Shown here: positions 8,210-16,360 of the stretch, one piece after another
Position numbering within the stretch: position 1 is the first letter of the stretch
Layout of the letters: each line of letters opens with the position of its first letter
Position numbers and translations under genes: made by a program
The notes under the pieces: model-generated
Databases searched by the model: none
Told to the model about the DNA's origin: nothing
Seen by the model: only the letters and a program-made list of their open reading frames with translations
Source: Lachnospiraceae bacterium
GTDB taxonomy: Bacteria > Bacillota > Clostridia > Lachnospirales > Lachnospiraceae
Direction: 5' to 3'
Assembly (NCBI GenBank): GCA_028692975.1
Contig: JAQUWF010000009.1
Coordinates: 1 to 52,941, forward strand
Length of the DNA: 52,941 nt

Positions 8210-9004
8210 TTATTTTGCTGCAGAATGGTTGGCAATGAACTCATCGATCTTGCCGTCTGCAATTAATTTATCGATTACTTTATTGATTGCATCTAACATC
8301 TCTGTGTTTCCCTTTTTCACAGCGATTGCATACTGATCCACGAATAAAGGATCACCCTCTAAAATAGTCAGTTCCGGATTTGCTGCTACCAGGTCTTTAG
8401 CCGGAAGTTCGTCCATAACGATACAGTCGATCTTGTTTGCTTTCAGATCTTCTGTTGCCAGAGCAAATTTGGTGTAACGTTTTACTTCTTTCGGTGTCGT
8501 GTTTTCTGTATTTGAGCACCACAGGTCAGCGATATTGCCCTGCTGTACTGCTACAACTTTGTCTGTCAGTGCTTCGCCGCTAGGTTCTGCCACAGCCGGC
8601 TCTGCTGCATTTACCACAACTACTTCTGTAGAATTTACATAGTTCGTAGAGAAATCCATAACTTTTTCGCGTTCCGGGTCAACAGAGATACCTGCTGCTG
8701 CAAAATCTGCTTTGTCCTGCTGTACTGCGATCAGTGCTGCATCAAAATCCATATTCTGGATCTCCAGTTCCATGCCCATATCCTCAGCGATGGCTTTTGC
8801 AATATCCATATCCACGCCTACTACTTCATTGCCTTCCAGATACTCATAAGGCGCGAAACCTGCCTCTGTTGCAACGATCAGTTTGTCACTGGATGCTGCT
8901 TCTGCTGAATCAGAACCCTTTTCTGTTTTGCTGCTTCCACATGCTGCCAGCGAAAGGCACATAGCGCCCGCCAGAATAACGCTCATAATTTTTTTCAATT
9001 TCAT
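8210..9004 (-). CDS. Polar amino acid ABC transporter, substrate-binding lipoprotein
   Basis: 264 aa, ATG after GAGGAGGATTCACA. Signal peptide with lipobox LAAC (Cys about 21), then a SBP family 3 domain (KLIVATEAGFAPYEY start; VGVDMDIAKAIAEDMG; DFAAAGISVDPEREKVMDFS). It would be lipid-anchored outside the membrane and deliver an amino acid to the permease. The Arg in DPEREKV and Asp near the C-terminus are typical for binding the ligand backbone, but the side-chain pocket cannot be read off reliably (glutamine or cystine type both possible). First gene of a three-gene operon. Confidence 0.95.
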   Translation of the reverse strand: MKLKKIMSVILAGAMCLSLAACGSSKTEKGSDSAEAASSDKLIVATEAGFAPYEYLEGNEVVGVDMDIAKAIAEDMGMELEIQNMDFDAALIAVQQDKADFAAAGISVDPEREKVMDFSTNYVNSTEVVVVNAAEPAVAEPSGEALTDKVVAVQQGNIADLWCSNTENTTPKEVKRYTKFALATEDLKANKIDCIVMDELPAKDLVAANPELTILEGDPLFVDQYAIAVKKGNTEMLDAINKVIDKLIADGKIDEFIANHSAAK

Positions 9005-9044
9005 TGTGAATCCTCCTCATATTTTACATACTATTAACTCTATC

Positions 9045-9072
9045 ATTTTACCATGTTTTCTATGAAATACAA
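9045..9072 (-). promoter_or_regulatory. Probable promoter of the amino acid ABC operon
   Basis: Minus strand TTGTAT (9072-9067), 16 bp, TAAAAT (9050-9045), 41 bp before the lipoprotein ATG. Confidence 0.5.
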
Positions 9073-9113
9073 GCAAAAAGTACACCCAATCGCCCTTTTT
9101 AGCGCAAATCCTC

Positions 9114-9142
9114 TTGAACTTGGAAATATCAAATGATATGAT
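9114..9142 (+). promoter_or_regulatory. Promoter of the malic enzyme operon
   Basis: TTGAAC (9114-9119), 17 bp, TATGAT (9137-9142). It leaves a leader of about 90 nt before the ATG at 9242. Confidence 0.7.
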
Positions 9143-9174
9143 GGGCATAGCAATCCAGAACAGCAGGATAAAAA

Positions 9175-9205
9175 CAGGCCATGGAACAGACTGGTCTATG
9201 ACCTG
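9175..9205 (+). promoter_or_regulatory. Hairpin in the malic enzyme leader
   Basis: CAGGCCATGGA (9175-9185) pairs with TCTATGACCTG (9195-9205), 10 of 11 pairs including one G-U. It lies in the leader, without a T-run, so it is not a terminator. It could be an RNA stability element or a dyad for a protein; the role is unknown. Confidence 0.4.
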
Positions 9206-9241
9206 CTATTCGTAAAAAATAAATGATAAAGAGGTAAAAGA

Positions 9242-10393
9242 ATGACCACCAACGAAAAAGCATTAGCATTACATGAAGAATGGAAAGGCAAAATAAGCAC
9301 CGAATCCAAGACCCCTATCAAAAGCCGTGAAGCGCTGGCACTGGCCTACACGCCAGGCGTAGCAGAGCCATGCAAGGTGATCTCAAAGGATCCCGAAGCT
9401 GCCTATACTTATACCATCAAGCAGAATACCGTAGCCGTAGTTTCTGACGGCAGCGCAGTCCTGGGCCTGGGCAATATCGGTGCCCTGGCTGCCATGCCTG
9501 TTATGGAAGGCAAGGCTGTTTTATTCAAAGAATTCGGCGGCATCAATGCATTTCCTATCTGCCTGGACACTCAGGATACCGAGGAAATCATCGAGACTGT
9601 TGTACGCATCGCACCTGCCTTCGGCGGCATCAATCTGGAAGACATCTCTGCACCGCGCTGCTTTGAGATCGAATCCCGTCTGAAAGAACTGCTGGACATC
9701 CCGGTATTCCACGATGACCAGCACGGTACGGCTATCGTTGTTCTGGCCGGTATCATCAACGCCCTCAAAGTGACCGGAAAGAAAAAAGAGAACTGTAAGA
9801 TCGTGATAAACGGAGCGGGATCTGCCGGTATCGCCATCACCAAGCTGCTGCTCTCCTACGGGTTCCCGGATATCACCATGTGCGACAAGAGCGGTATGCT
9901 GAATAAAAACAGCGAGGGATTAAGCTGGGCACAGGCCGAGATGATGAATGTGACCAATCTTTCCGGCAAATCAGGAACACTGGCAGACGCTTTCGTGGAT
10001 GCTGATATCTTTGTTGGTGTATCCGCTCCCAATATTGTTACGGCGGATATGGTAAAGACCATGAATAAAGATTCTATTCTCTTTGCTATGGCCAACCCAG
10101 TACCGGAAATCATGCCAGACGTGGCAAAAGCTGCCGGAGCCCGCGTGGTTGGAACAGGCCGTTCCGACTTCCCGAATCAGGTTAATAACGTAGTCGCTTT
10201 CCCAGGTATCTTTAAGGGTGCACTGGAAGGCCGTGCTACACAGATTACCGAAGAAATGAAGCTGGCTGCCGCACTTGCCATCGCAAATCTGGTCCCAGAT
10301 GATAAATTAAGTGATGAAAACATTATGCCCGAGGCTTTCGATCCAACGGTTGCCGATGTGGTGGCTCAGGCTGTAAAGGACCATATCAAATGA
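9242..10393 (+). CDS. Malic enzyme (oxaloacetate-decarboxylating, NAD-type)
   Basis: 383 aa, ATG after AAAGAGGTAAAAG. It converts L-malate to pyruvate and CO2 with reduction of NAD(P). The short bacterial form is recognised by [13 protein letters not shown] near the N-terminus, [19 protein letters not shown], the metal-binding [14 protein letters not shown] and DDQHGTA, and the Rossmann motif [11 protein letters not shown]. No phosphotransacetylase-like extension is present, so it is the single-domain type. NAD preference is the usual assignment for this length but is not proven by sequence. The stop overlaps the start of the radical SAM gene (ATGA), indicating coupled translation. Confidence 0.96.
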   Translation: MTTNEKALALHEEWKGKISTESKTPIKSREALALAYTPGVAEPCKVISKDPEAAYTYTIKQNTVAVVSDGSAVLGLGNIGALAAMPVMEGKAVLFKEFGGINAFPICLDTQDTEEIIETVVRIAPAFGGINLEDISAPRCFEIESRLKELLDIPVFHDDQHGTAIVVLAGIINALKVTGKKKENCKIVINGAGSAGIAITKLLLSYGFPDITMCDKSGMLNKNSEGLSWAQAEMMNVTNLSGKSGTLADAFVDADIFVGVSAPNIVTADMVKTMNKDSILFAMANPVPEIMPDVAKAAGARVVGTGRSDFPNQVNNVVAFPGIFKGALEGRATQITEEMKLAAALAIANLVPDDKLSDENIMPEAFDPTVADVVAQAVKDHIK

Positions 10394-11334
10394 TGTGGGG
10401 TGACAAACCCTACTATTCCTTCAGCCATATGCTTCAGGAGCGGTTTGGCGAAAAAGTATACAAGGTTGCACTAAACGGTGGCATGTCCTGTCCCAACCGG
10501 GACGGTCATATCGATACACGCGGATGTATCTTCTGCAGTGCCGGAGGTTCCGGTGATTTTGCTGCAGATGCCGCTCTTTCTATCACCGAACAGATTGACC
10601 GACAGGCGGAACAGATTTCCAGAAAGCGGCCGGTACAAAAATATATAGCCTATTTCCAGGCCTATACCAACACCTATGCTCCGGTGGATTATTTAGAAAA
10701 AATCTTTACAGAAGCCGTAGAACATCCAAAAGTGGTCGCGCTATCCATAGGCACCAGACCGGACTGTCTTGGACCGGATGTGATCGCACTGCTCGCCCGG
10801 CTGAATCAAATCAAGCCGGTATGGGTGGAGTTGGGTTTGCAGACCATCCATCCTGTTACCGCTGCCTATATCCGCCGCGGCTATGAACTGGATTGTTTCG
10901 AGACTGCAGTAAAAGACCTTCGGGCGAACCAGCTTGAGGTCATCGTCCACACGATCCTGGGACTGCCGGGCGAGACAAAAGACCATGTGCTGGCCACCCT
11001 AGATTATCTGAATCGCCAGCCCATACAGGGGATCAAAATGCAGCTGCTTCATGTCCTGAAAGGGACGGATCTGGCTGCGGATTACAACAACGGATTATTT
11101 TCAGTCATGACCCAGGAGGATTATCTGGATCTGCTAATAGACTGTATCGAACATTTGGATCCACATATCGTCATTCATCGATTGACCGGTGACGGACCCA
11201 GGGCTTTGCTTGTGGCTCCATTGTGGAGCAGCGCAAAAAAAACTGTTTTAAATCAACTACACCGCACCATGAAAGAGCGCGGTGCTTACCAAGGGAGACG
11301 CTTATGTCAGACGGACAAACACTCTACAAATTAA
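10390..11334 (+). CDS. Radical SAM protein, YhcC/TIGR01212 family
   Basis: 314 aa, start ATG 10390 overlapping the malic enzyme stop (a second ATG follows at 10393). The cysteine set is C34, C46 and C49 (GMSCPNRDG, RGCIFCS), the arrangement of the Elp3-like TIGR01212 family. This is followed by radical SAM barrel motifs (VALSIGTRPDCL, WVELGLQT, HTILGLPGE). Members bind a 4Fe-4S cluster and cleave SAM. The substrate of YhcC is unknown, though the Elp3 resemblance hints at RNA or a thiol-modification pathway. The 3' end overlaps the DUF4364 gene by 31 bp. Confidence 0.93.
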   Translation: MMWGDKPYYSFSHMLQERFGEKVYKVALNGGMSCPNRDGHIDTRGCIFCSAGGSGDFAADAALSITEQIDRQAEQISRKRPVQKYIAYFQAYTNTYAPVDYLEKIFTEAVEHPKVVALSIGTRPDCLGPDVIALLARLNQIKPVWVELGLQTIHPVTAAYIRRGYELDCFETAVKDLRANQLEVIVHTILGLPGETKDHVLATLDYLNRQPIQGIKMQLLHVLKGTDLAADYNNGLFSVMTQEDYLDLLIDCIEHLDPHIVIHRLTGDGPRALLVAPLWSSAKKTVLNQLHRTMKERGAYQGRRLCQTDKHSTN

Positions 11335-11816
11335 TCATTCTATATATGCTGCGGAAGGTGAATTTTCCTTTGACCAATGCGCAGATTACGGAATTCATCG
11401 TGGATCAGGGCTACACAGACTATTTCCATGTACAGGAAGCGATTTCGGATCTGGTTACTTCTAATCTTATCACAGTGGAAACTATCCGGAATACTTCCCA
11501 GTACCAAGCAACGCAGGAGGGAGAACAGACACTGGAATATTTCTGTAGCAGCATTTCCGACAGCATCCGGCATGATATCGACGTGTTTCTTTCGGAGAAT
11601 GCCTTTGAGCTGCGCAACGAAGTTTCCACCATTGCCGACTATGACCGCACGCCAAACGGAGATTATGCCGTAAGATGCCGTGTCAAGGAGGGTAATGCTA
11701 CGATCATCGATCTGACCGTCACCGTTCCCACAGAGGACGAGGCTATTTCCATGTGCAATCACTGGCCCATCAAAAGCCAGGAAATCTACATGACCGTGAT
11801 CAGCTCTCTTTTATAA
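11304..11816 (+). CDS. DUF4364 family protein (winged-helix-like)
   Basis: 170 aa from ATG 11304, preceded by AAGGGAGACGCTT. The frame is open from 11223, but that upstream part lies wholly inside the radical SAM gene and lacks a ribosome site. The first 80 residues (LYKLIILYMLRKVNFPLTNAQITEFIVDQG; YFHVQEAISDLVTSNLI) look like a winged-helix domain related to PadR/DUF4364 proteins. The second half is a mixed alpha/beta domain. DNA binding is inferred from the fold, the function is unknown. Last gene of the malic enzyme operon, followed by a strong terminator. Confidence 0.88.
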   Translation: MSDGQTLYKLIILYMLRKVNFPLTNAQITEFIVDQGYTDYFHVQEAISDLVTSNLITVETIRNTSQYQATQEGEQTLEYFCSSISDSIRHDIDVFLSENAFELRNEVSTIADYDRTPNGDYAVRCRVKEGNATIIDLTVTVPTEDEAISMCNHWPIKSQEIYMTVISSLL

Positions 11817-11821
11817 AAATA

Positions 11822-11851
11822 CCCCGCATGATGACCTTACATCATGTGGGG
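11822..11851. terminator. Bidirectional terminator between DUF4364 gene and rarA
   Basis: CCCCGCATGATG (11822-11833) pairs with CATCATGTGGGG (11840-11851). T-rich tails follow on both strands (ATTCTTTTA on plus; TATTTTTATAA on minus), serving the two convergent genes. Confidence 0.85.
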
Positions 11852-11857
11852 ATTCTT

Positions 11858-13171
11858 TTATTCTTTGATTCTTTTTAAATGTTCTTTTATCTTCACTTCA
11901 TATCCCAGATCACCCGGTTCATAGAAAACTGCATCCCTAATCTCATCCGGCAGGTACTGCTGGTGTGCGTAATGATTGGGATAGTCATGGGCATACTGGT
12001 ATCCTACTCCGTGTCCAAGTTTCGCAGAGCCTTTATAATGGGCATCCTGCAGGTGCACCGGCACGGAAGCCTTCTTATTCTTCACCGAACCCATGGCAGC
12101 AAAAATCGCATTGCACGCTGAATTGCTCTTCGGTGCACAAGCCACGTACAGAACCGCCTGGGACAGGATGATCTGCGCCTCCGGCATACCGATACGCTCC
12201 ACAGCCTGGGACGCAGATACTGCCACGGTCAATGCCATAGGATCGGCATTTCCCACATCTTCCGATGCACAGATCATGATTCTGCGGGCAATGAATTTGA
12301 TATCCTCCCCCGCATACAGCATCTTGGCAAGATAATAGACCGCCGCATCCGGGTCAGATCCCCGCATACTCTTGATAAATGCAGAAATGGTATCGTAATG
12401 CTGATCCCCTGTCTTATCGTAGCGGACCACACGTTTCTGAATACATTCCGAAGCCGTATTCAGATCGATATGTATCAATCCATCCTCACTCCTCTGGGTG
12501 GTAAGCACCCCCAGTTCAATAGCGTTTAGTGCCGCTCTGGCATCGCCTCCGGCAATGTCGGCCAGGAAGTCCTTTGCCTCGTCTGTGATCACCGCATGGT
12601 AACTGCCCAGTCCCTTTTCCGTATCCGTGACCGCCCTGTCAATGAGTTTGCTGATGTCCGCTTTCTCCAGCGGCTTCAGTTCGAAAATAATGGAGCGGGA
12701 AATCAAAGCCCCATTCACCTCGAAGTAAGGATTCTCTGTGGTGGCTCCGATGAGGATCAGGGTGCCATCCTCCACAAAAGGAAGCAGATAATCCTGCTGG
12801 GTCTTATTGAACCGATGGATCTCATCCACGAACAAAATGGTGCGCTGCTGGTACATGCCCAGCGTATTTTTCGCCTGCTGCACCACTTCCTCCATATCTT
12901 TTTTCCCTGCTGTGGTGGCATTTAACTGGGTGAACTTGGCGCTTGTGGTATTGGCAATGACCTTAGCCAGAGTGGTCTTTCCTGTTCCCGGCGGTCCATA
13001 GAAGATAACAGAACTGATTTTATCCGCCTTAATCGCCCGATACAGCAGTTTATCCTTGCCAATGATGTGTTCCTGCCCCACCACCTCTTCCAGCGTAGCT
13101 GGACGCAGTCTGGATGCCAGAGGTGATTCATTTTCCAGTGTCTGTTCTTTCATATAATCAAATAAATCCAT
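11858..13171 (-). CDS. rarA: Replication-associated recombination protein A (RarA/MgsA), AAA+ ATPase
   Basis: 437 aa from ATG 13171, preceded by TGAGGAATACT. An in-frame ATG four codons upstream (13183) lacks good spacing. The N-terminal clamp-loader-like AAA+ domain has Walker A GPPGTGKTTLAK, Walker B FVDEIHRFN and sensor 1 GATTENP. The C-terminal half (GGDARAALNAIELG, then SDPDAAVYYLAKML and the tetramer domain) is typical of RarA/MgsA/WRNIP1. It acts at stalled replication forks with SSB. It lies 18 bp downstream of the deacetylase gene, so the two may be cotranscribed. Confidence 0.97.
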   Translation of the reverse strand: MDLFDYMKEQTLENESPLASRLRPATLEEVVGQEHIIGKDKLLYRAIKADKISSVIFYGPPGTGKTTLAKVIANTTSAKFTQLNATTAGKKDMEEVVQQAKNTLGMYQQRTILFVDEIHRFNKTQQDYLLPFVEDGTLILIGATTENPYFEVNGALISRSIIFELKPLEKADISKLIDRAVTDTEKGLGSYHAVITDEAKDFLADIAGGDARAALNAIELGVLTTQRSEDGLIHIDLNTASECIQKRVVRYDKTGDQHYDTISAFIKSMRGSDPDAAVYYLAKMLYAGEDIKFIARRIMICASEDVGNADPMALTVAVSASQAVERIGMPEAQIILSQAVLYVACAPKSNSACNAIFAAMGSVKNKKASVPVHLQDAHYKGSAKLGHGVGYQYAHDYPNHYAHQQYLPDEIRDAVFYEPGDLGYEVKIKEHLKRIKE

Positions 13172-13189
13172 AGTATTCCTCATTCTTGG

Positions 13190-13894
13190 TTATTCATAGA
13201 TCAGTTGATCCACGGTTACAAATTCATAGTTTTCTTTCTGCAGTTCATCCACGATCTGCAGCGCCGACTTTACGGAACTGTCGTAACAGTCGTGCATAAG
13301 TATTATACCACCATCCCGTGCCAAACTCACTACTTTCTTCACAATCTTGCCCACATCTGTATTGCACCAGTCCAGCGAATCAATGTTCCACAGGACCGGT
13401 ATCATGGTCACATGGTATTCGATCTCCGATCTCCACAGCCCGTAGGGCGGACGTACAAAGGAAGTGTAACAGCCTGTCACCTTATATATTTCGTTGCTGG
13501 TTTTTTCGATTTCTTCCTGCACCTCCCGCTCCGTAAGGGAAGTGAGTTTCACATGATGAAATGTGTGATTCCCGATGAGATGGCCTTCCTTCTGCATGCG
13601 TTCCACGACTTTTTCCCGTCCTTGGATACTCTGCCCCTGAAGGAAAAAGCTTGCCTGTACCTGCCGTTCCTTCAGACCGTCCAGCAGCCGCTCTGTATAC
13701 ATACTCGGTCCGTCGTCAAAGGTCAGTGCGATCCTTTTCTCCGCCGATTGGGCCACGGCCTGGGACGTTACCTCCACACTGCTTCTGGCACATAATTCCA
13801 GTGCAGTCGCTGCCCCCATGAACAGAAGGAATATCCCTGTGTAGAACCATAACACACAACTATATTTTTCCGAAAGGGTCAAAAAAACCACCAT
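13190..13894 (-). CDS. Polysaccharide deacetylase (NodB domain), membrane-anchored or secreted
   Basis: 234 aa if started at ATG 13894. An N-terminal hydrophobic segment (VLWFYTGIFLLFMGAATALEL, residues 14-34) acts as signal or anchor. The NodB domain follows with TFDDGP (58-63, catalytic and metal Asp), NHTFHH (109-114, metal His), RPPYG and the final ILMHD. Family enzymes remove acetyl groups from peptidoglycan or other N-acetylated glycans outside the cell. The annotated start codon is unusual: it sits within the T-run of the rplT terminator, and the upstream AAAAGAGACTGT is only a weak ribosome site. Expression may depend on read-through of the ribosomal operon. Confidence 0.92.
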   Translation of the reverse strand: MVVFLTLSEKYSCVLWFYTGIFLLFMGAATALELCARSSVEVTSQAVAQSAEKRIALTFDDGPSMYTERLLDGLKERQVQASFFLQGQSIQGREKVVERMQKEGHLIGNHTFHHVKLTSLTEREVQEEIEKTSNEIYKVTGCYTSFVRPPYGLWRSEIEYHVTMIPVLWNIDSLDWCNTDVGKIVKKVVSLARDGGIILMHDCYDSSVKSALQIVDELQKENYEFVTVDQLIYE

Positions 13895-13920
13895 ACAGTC
13901 TCTTTTAGAAACTATATGAT
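13885..13920 (-). terminator. Terminator of the infC-rpmI-rplT operon, overlapping the next start codon
   Basis: On the minus strand ACCAT(CA)TATAGTTTC pairs with GAGACTGTATGGT around TAAAA, with wobble pairs and a small bulge, followed by GG and seven T. The T-run is the codons after the ATG of the deacetylase gene. Confidence 0.7.
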
Positions 13921-13938
13921 GGTATGCTTATCTTTTAT

Positions 13939-14295
13939 TTATGCGATTTTGCTCTTTGCAACTTCTGCCAGTGTAGCGAATCCAGATGCATCATTTACAG
14001 CCATCTCAGCCAGCATTTTTCTGTTCATATCGATCTCTGCTAATTTGAGACCATACATGAATTTGCTGTATGATAAACCGTTCATTCTTGCTGCTGCATT
14101 GATACGAGCGATCCATAACTGTCTGAACTGACGTTTCTTCTGTTTTCTGCCAGCATATGAACTTGTTAAAGCTCTCATAACTGACTGTTTTGCTACTCTA
14201 TACTGTTTAGATCTCGCTCCTCTGTAACCTTTTGCGAGCTTTAATACACGATTATGTTTTTTCTTTGCGTTTAATCCGCCTTTAATTCTTGCCAT
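13939..14295 (-). CDS. rplT: 50S ribosomal protein L20
   Basis: 118 aa, full length. The N-terminus [24 protein letters not shown] and the central [13 protein letters not shown] are diagnostic. L20 binds 23S rRNA early in 50S assembly. In Firmicutes and E. coli it also represses its own operon by binding mRNA. Third gene of infC-rpmI-rplT, 19 bp after rpmI, followed directly by a terminator. Confidence 0.99.
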   Translation of the reverse strand: MARIKGGLNAKKKHNRVLKLAKGYRGARSKQYRVAKQSVMRALTSSYAGRKQKKRQFRQLWIARINAAARMNGLSYSKFMYGLKLAEIDMNRKMLAEMAVNDASGFATLAEVAKSKIA

Positions 14296-14314
14296 TTCTT
14301 ATTCCTCCTATTTA

Positions 14315-14512
14315 TTAAAGATAAGGTAATATCTTCTTCATTACCTTTGAGTTTGTTGAATCTGTTATAGTGGCTTTTCTAAGATTTCTCTTTGTTTTCT
14401 GAGTTTTCTTAGTTAAGATATGGCTCTTATAAGCTTTCATTCTTTTTAATTTTCCAGTACCTGTTTTCTTAAAGCGCTTTGCAGCAGCTCTGCTTGTTTT
14501 CATTTTTGGCAT
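14315..14512 (-). CDS. rpmI: 50S ribosomal protein L35
   Basis: 65 aa, [27 protein letters not shown], diagnostic for L35. The ATG follows a GAGAGGAG site. Second gene of the operon, 102 bp after infC and 19 bp before rplT. Confidence 0.99.
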   Translation of the reverse strand: MPKMKTSRAAAKRFKKTGTGKLKRMKAYKSHILTKKTQKTKRNLRKATITDSTNSKVMKKILPYL

Positions 14513-14614
14513 TGTAAATTCTCCTCTCTAATAATTAAAGTATTTGCTTTATAGTAACTATTCGGAATAACAGCCTCAAAGCGTGGTCTGCTCTTCGGAA
14601 TCTTTACGTCTATA

Positions 14615-15121
14615 TTAACGTTTTTCTGATAAGAACATGGTCATGAACCGGCCTTCCATCTTTGGAGCCTTATCCACTACTGCAATATCAGAAAGTTTCT
14701 TGGCAAAGTCCTCCAGAATCGGGCGGCTGGCCTGTGTATGTGCCATCTCACGTCCACGGAAACGGATGCTTACCTTTACCTTATCACCTTTGGAAATGAA
14801 TTTTCTTGCTGCGCTGACCTTGGTATTCAGGTCATTTTCCTCGATATTCGGTGACATACGTACTTCTTTTACTTCAACTGTTTTCTGTTTTTTCTTCGCT
14901 TCTTTTTCTCTGCGGGTCAGTTCATATTTGTATTTACCGTAATCGATAATCTTACAAACAGGTGGCTGAGCCTTTGGAGCAATCTTAACTAAATCCAGAC
15001 CGGCTTCTACTGCTTTTGCATATGCATCCTTACCGGATACGATACCTAACTGTTCGCCGTCTACACCTACCAGACGAACTTCTCTGTCTCTAATTTGTTC
15101 GTTAATCATTAAATCGCTAAT
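14615..15121 (-). CDS. infC: Translation initiation factor IF-3, with AUU start codon
   Basis: 168 aa if started at ATT 15121. IF-3 N-domain (MINEQIRDREVRLVGVDGEQLG), linker, and C-domain (EVRMSPNIEENDLNTK onward); ends MTMFLSEKR. An ATG at 15139 or 15136 is also in frame, but the ribosome site GGAGGG (15134-15129) overlaps the second ATG and lies just 7 nt upstream of ATT. This is the spacing expected for an AUU start. AUU at infC is conserved in E. coli and other bacteria, where IF-3 rejects it and so limits its own synthesis. First gene of infC-rpmI-rplT. Confidence 0.96.
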   Translation of the reverse strand: MSDLMINEQIRDREVRLVGVDGEQLGIVSGKDAYAKAVEAGLDLVKIAPKAQPPVCKIIDYGKYKYELTRREKEAKKKQKTVEVKEVRMSPNIEENDLNTKVSAARKFISKGDKVKVSIRFRGREMAHTQASRPILEDFAKKLSDIAVVDKAPKMEGRFMTMFLSEKR

Positions 15122-15294
15122 TGTAGTGCCCTCCATCATTTAAAATGCTTTCTTTTTGAATACAAAGAAAGTGGATAGTCAGACTATCCACCTAATATAT
15201 GCATTGAAATATTATTTCTGCCATATTAACACTTAGTCATTTGCTCATGCTAAGGTGAGAGCGGATACTCTGCTTTGTTTTATCGAACTTCTAT
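15122..15294 (-). promoter_or_regulatory. infC leader with attenuator-like hairpin
   Basis: A leader of about 165 nt separates the probable promoter from infC. It contains GTGGATAGT-CTG-ACTATCCAC (15191-15171 on the minus strand), a 9-bp stem with a triloop followed by TTTCTTTG. This looks like an intrinsic terminator. Downstream CTTTCTT can pair with AAGAAAG. Leaders before this operon bind L20 in Bacillus; whether this one does is inference. Confidence 0.6.
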
Positions 15295-15323
15295 ACTCTA
15301 ACATACTCCTTACCACGCGTCAA
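15295..15323 (-). promoter_or_regulatory. Probable promoter of infC-rpmI-rplT
   Basis: Minus strand TTGACG (15323-15318), 17 bp, TAGAGT (15300-15295). Confidence 0.5.
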
Positions 15324-15427
15324 GAGATTTTTTCTGCATTTTATTAATTTTCTAAAAAATCTGCCCTTTTCATTTTTTTATCCCCTATATTATGCTATAC
15401 TGTACAGAAGAATATATGGGAGGTACT

Positions 15428-16075
15428 ATGATTATGAAAAAATATTACAAGTATGTACTGCTTGGCACAGTCATTGCAGCACTTGGACTGACTGGCTGTG
15501 GCTCTGATTCTACCACAGACGACAAGACCGAGGCAACAGCCACACCGACACAGGAAGCTGCAAATGAGGGAGATGCTACCGCTACACCCACCGATGAAGC
15601 TGCATCCGTAGGCGTAGGCGAAGGTGCCAATATGGTAACCACTGACGGCACTGTTTCCGCAGAAAATGCAAAGGAAAACGAGATTGGCAAAGAAATCACC
15701 ATCGCCAAAGACGGCAAAGAACTCTACACCATCACCATCGATTCCGTGGCTCTGACCAAAGACCGCAATGATTTCGATGAAACACAGCCGAATCAGGTGG
15801 TAAAAGTTACTTATACTTACAAAAACATCGCTGCGGATAATCTACTCATCGACAGTTACAGTTTCGCATTGGAAGATAAGGATAAAAAGGCCTGCAACAG
15901 TTATGCCCTGGTAGGAAAAGACGATACCGAACCGATTCCTGCCGGCGAATCCCTGACCCGCACCATCGCTTACGCGCTGGATTCTGCAGACAAAGATGTC
16001 ACCCTGTACTATAATGCGACTTCCGGAGATAATTCCATTTATGCATTCCCGATCACTGTGGAAGAAGAGAAATAA
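15428..16075 (+). CDS. Lipoprotein with DUF4352/DUF5067-like immunoglobulin-type domain
   Basis: 215 aa from ATG 15428, preceded by GGGAGG; ATG 15434 is also possible. Signal peptide with lipobox LTGC, then a Thr/Ala/Glu-rich linker (TATPTQEAANEGDATATP). The C-terminal beta domain (about residues 90-210: ITIAKDGKELYTITIDSVALT; NQVVKVTYTYKNIA) resembles DUF4352/DUF5067 domains of Gram-positive surface lipoproteins. Family function is unknown. The protein would be anchored on the outer face of the membrane. Monocistronic, with a strong terminator right after. Confidence 0.85.
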   Translation: MIMKKYYKYVLLGTVIAALGLTGCGSDSTTDDKTEATATPTQEAANEGDATATPTDEAASVGVGEGANMVTTDGTVSAENAKENEIGKEITIAKDGKELYTITIDSVALTKDRNDFDETQPNQVVKVTYTYKNIAADNLLIDSYSFALEDKDKKACNSYALVGKDDTEPIPAGESLTRTIAYALDSADKDVTLYYNATSGDNSIYAFPITVEEEK

Positions 16076-16096
16076 AATTTTATCCGAAAAATATGT

Positions 16097-16137
16097 AACG
16101 TCATTCCAGATGTGTATCGCACACCTGGAATGACGTT
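16097..16137. terminator. Long terminator hairpin after the lipoprotein gene
   Basis: AACGTCATTCCAGATGTG (16097-16114) pairs with CACACCTGGAATGACGTT (16120-16137), followed by TTTATTTTG on plus. It probably also ends the convergent DUF1540 gene, though the minus-strand T-run is weaker. Confidence 0.85.
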
Positions 16138-16148
16138 TTTATTTTGTC

Positions 16149-16301
16149 TTATCTCTTGCCTGTCTCTTCATCCTTGAAGCTTGCGCAATAGGTCTCGTCA
16201 GAGATTTTTGCGTCATCACCTACTACCTGCACGCTATCTTTTTGGCACTTTTCGTGTTCGTTGAATTTACAGCAAGTTGCTGTACAATTTAAAGTCTGCA
16301 T
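16149..16301 (-). CDS. DUF1540 Cys-rich small protein
   Basis: 50 aa from ATG 16301 (an ATG directly before, at 16304, is less well spaced from the perfect AGGAGGTAAT site). The sequence begins MQTLNCTATCCKFNEHEKC and ends near YCASFKDEETGKR. Cys residues are spaced as in DUF1540 domains, common short proteins of Clostridia thought to bind a metal. Function unknown. It lies 56 bp downstream of thrS and may be cotranscribed with it. Confidence 0.85.
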   Translation of the reverse strand: MQTLNCTATCCKFNEHEKCQKDSVQVVGDDAKISDETYCASFKDEETGKR

Positions 16302-16360
16302 CATATTACCTCCTTTTTTAAGTATGAAGGTAGTATGTGCAGACTTTTGTATTTTATACT

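Noticed and set aside
14553-14562. GTAACTATTC between infC and rpmI, identical to the first 10 bases of the MITE
   Set aside because: Only 10 bases, and no matching right end or target duplication was found. It could be a relic but chance cannot be excluded.
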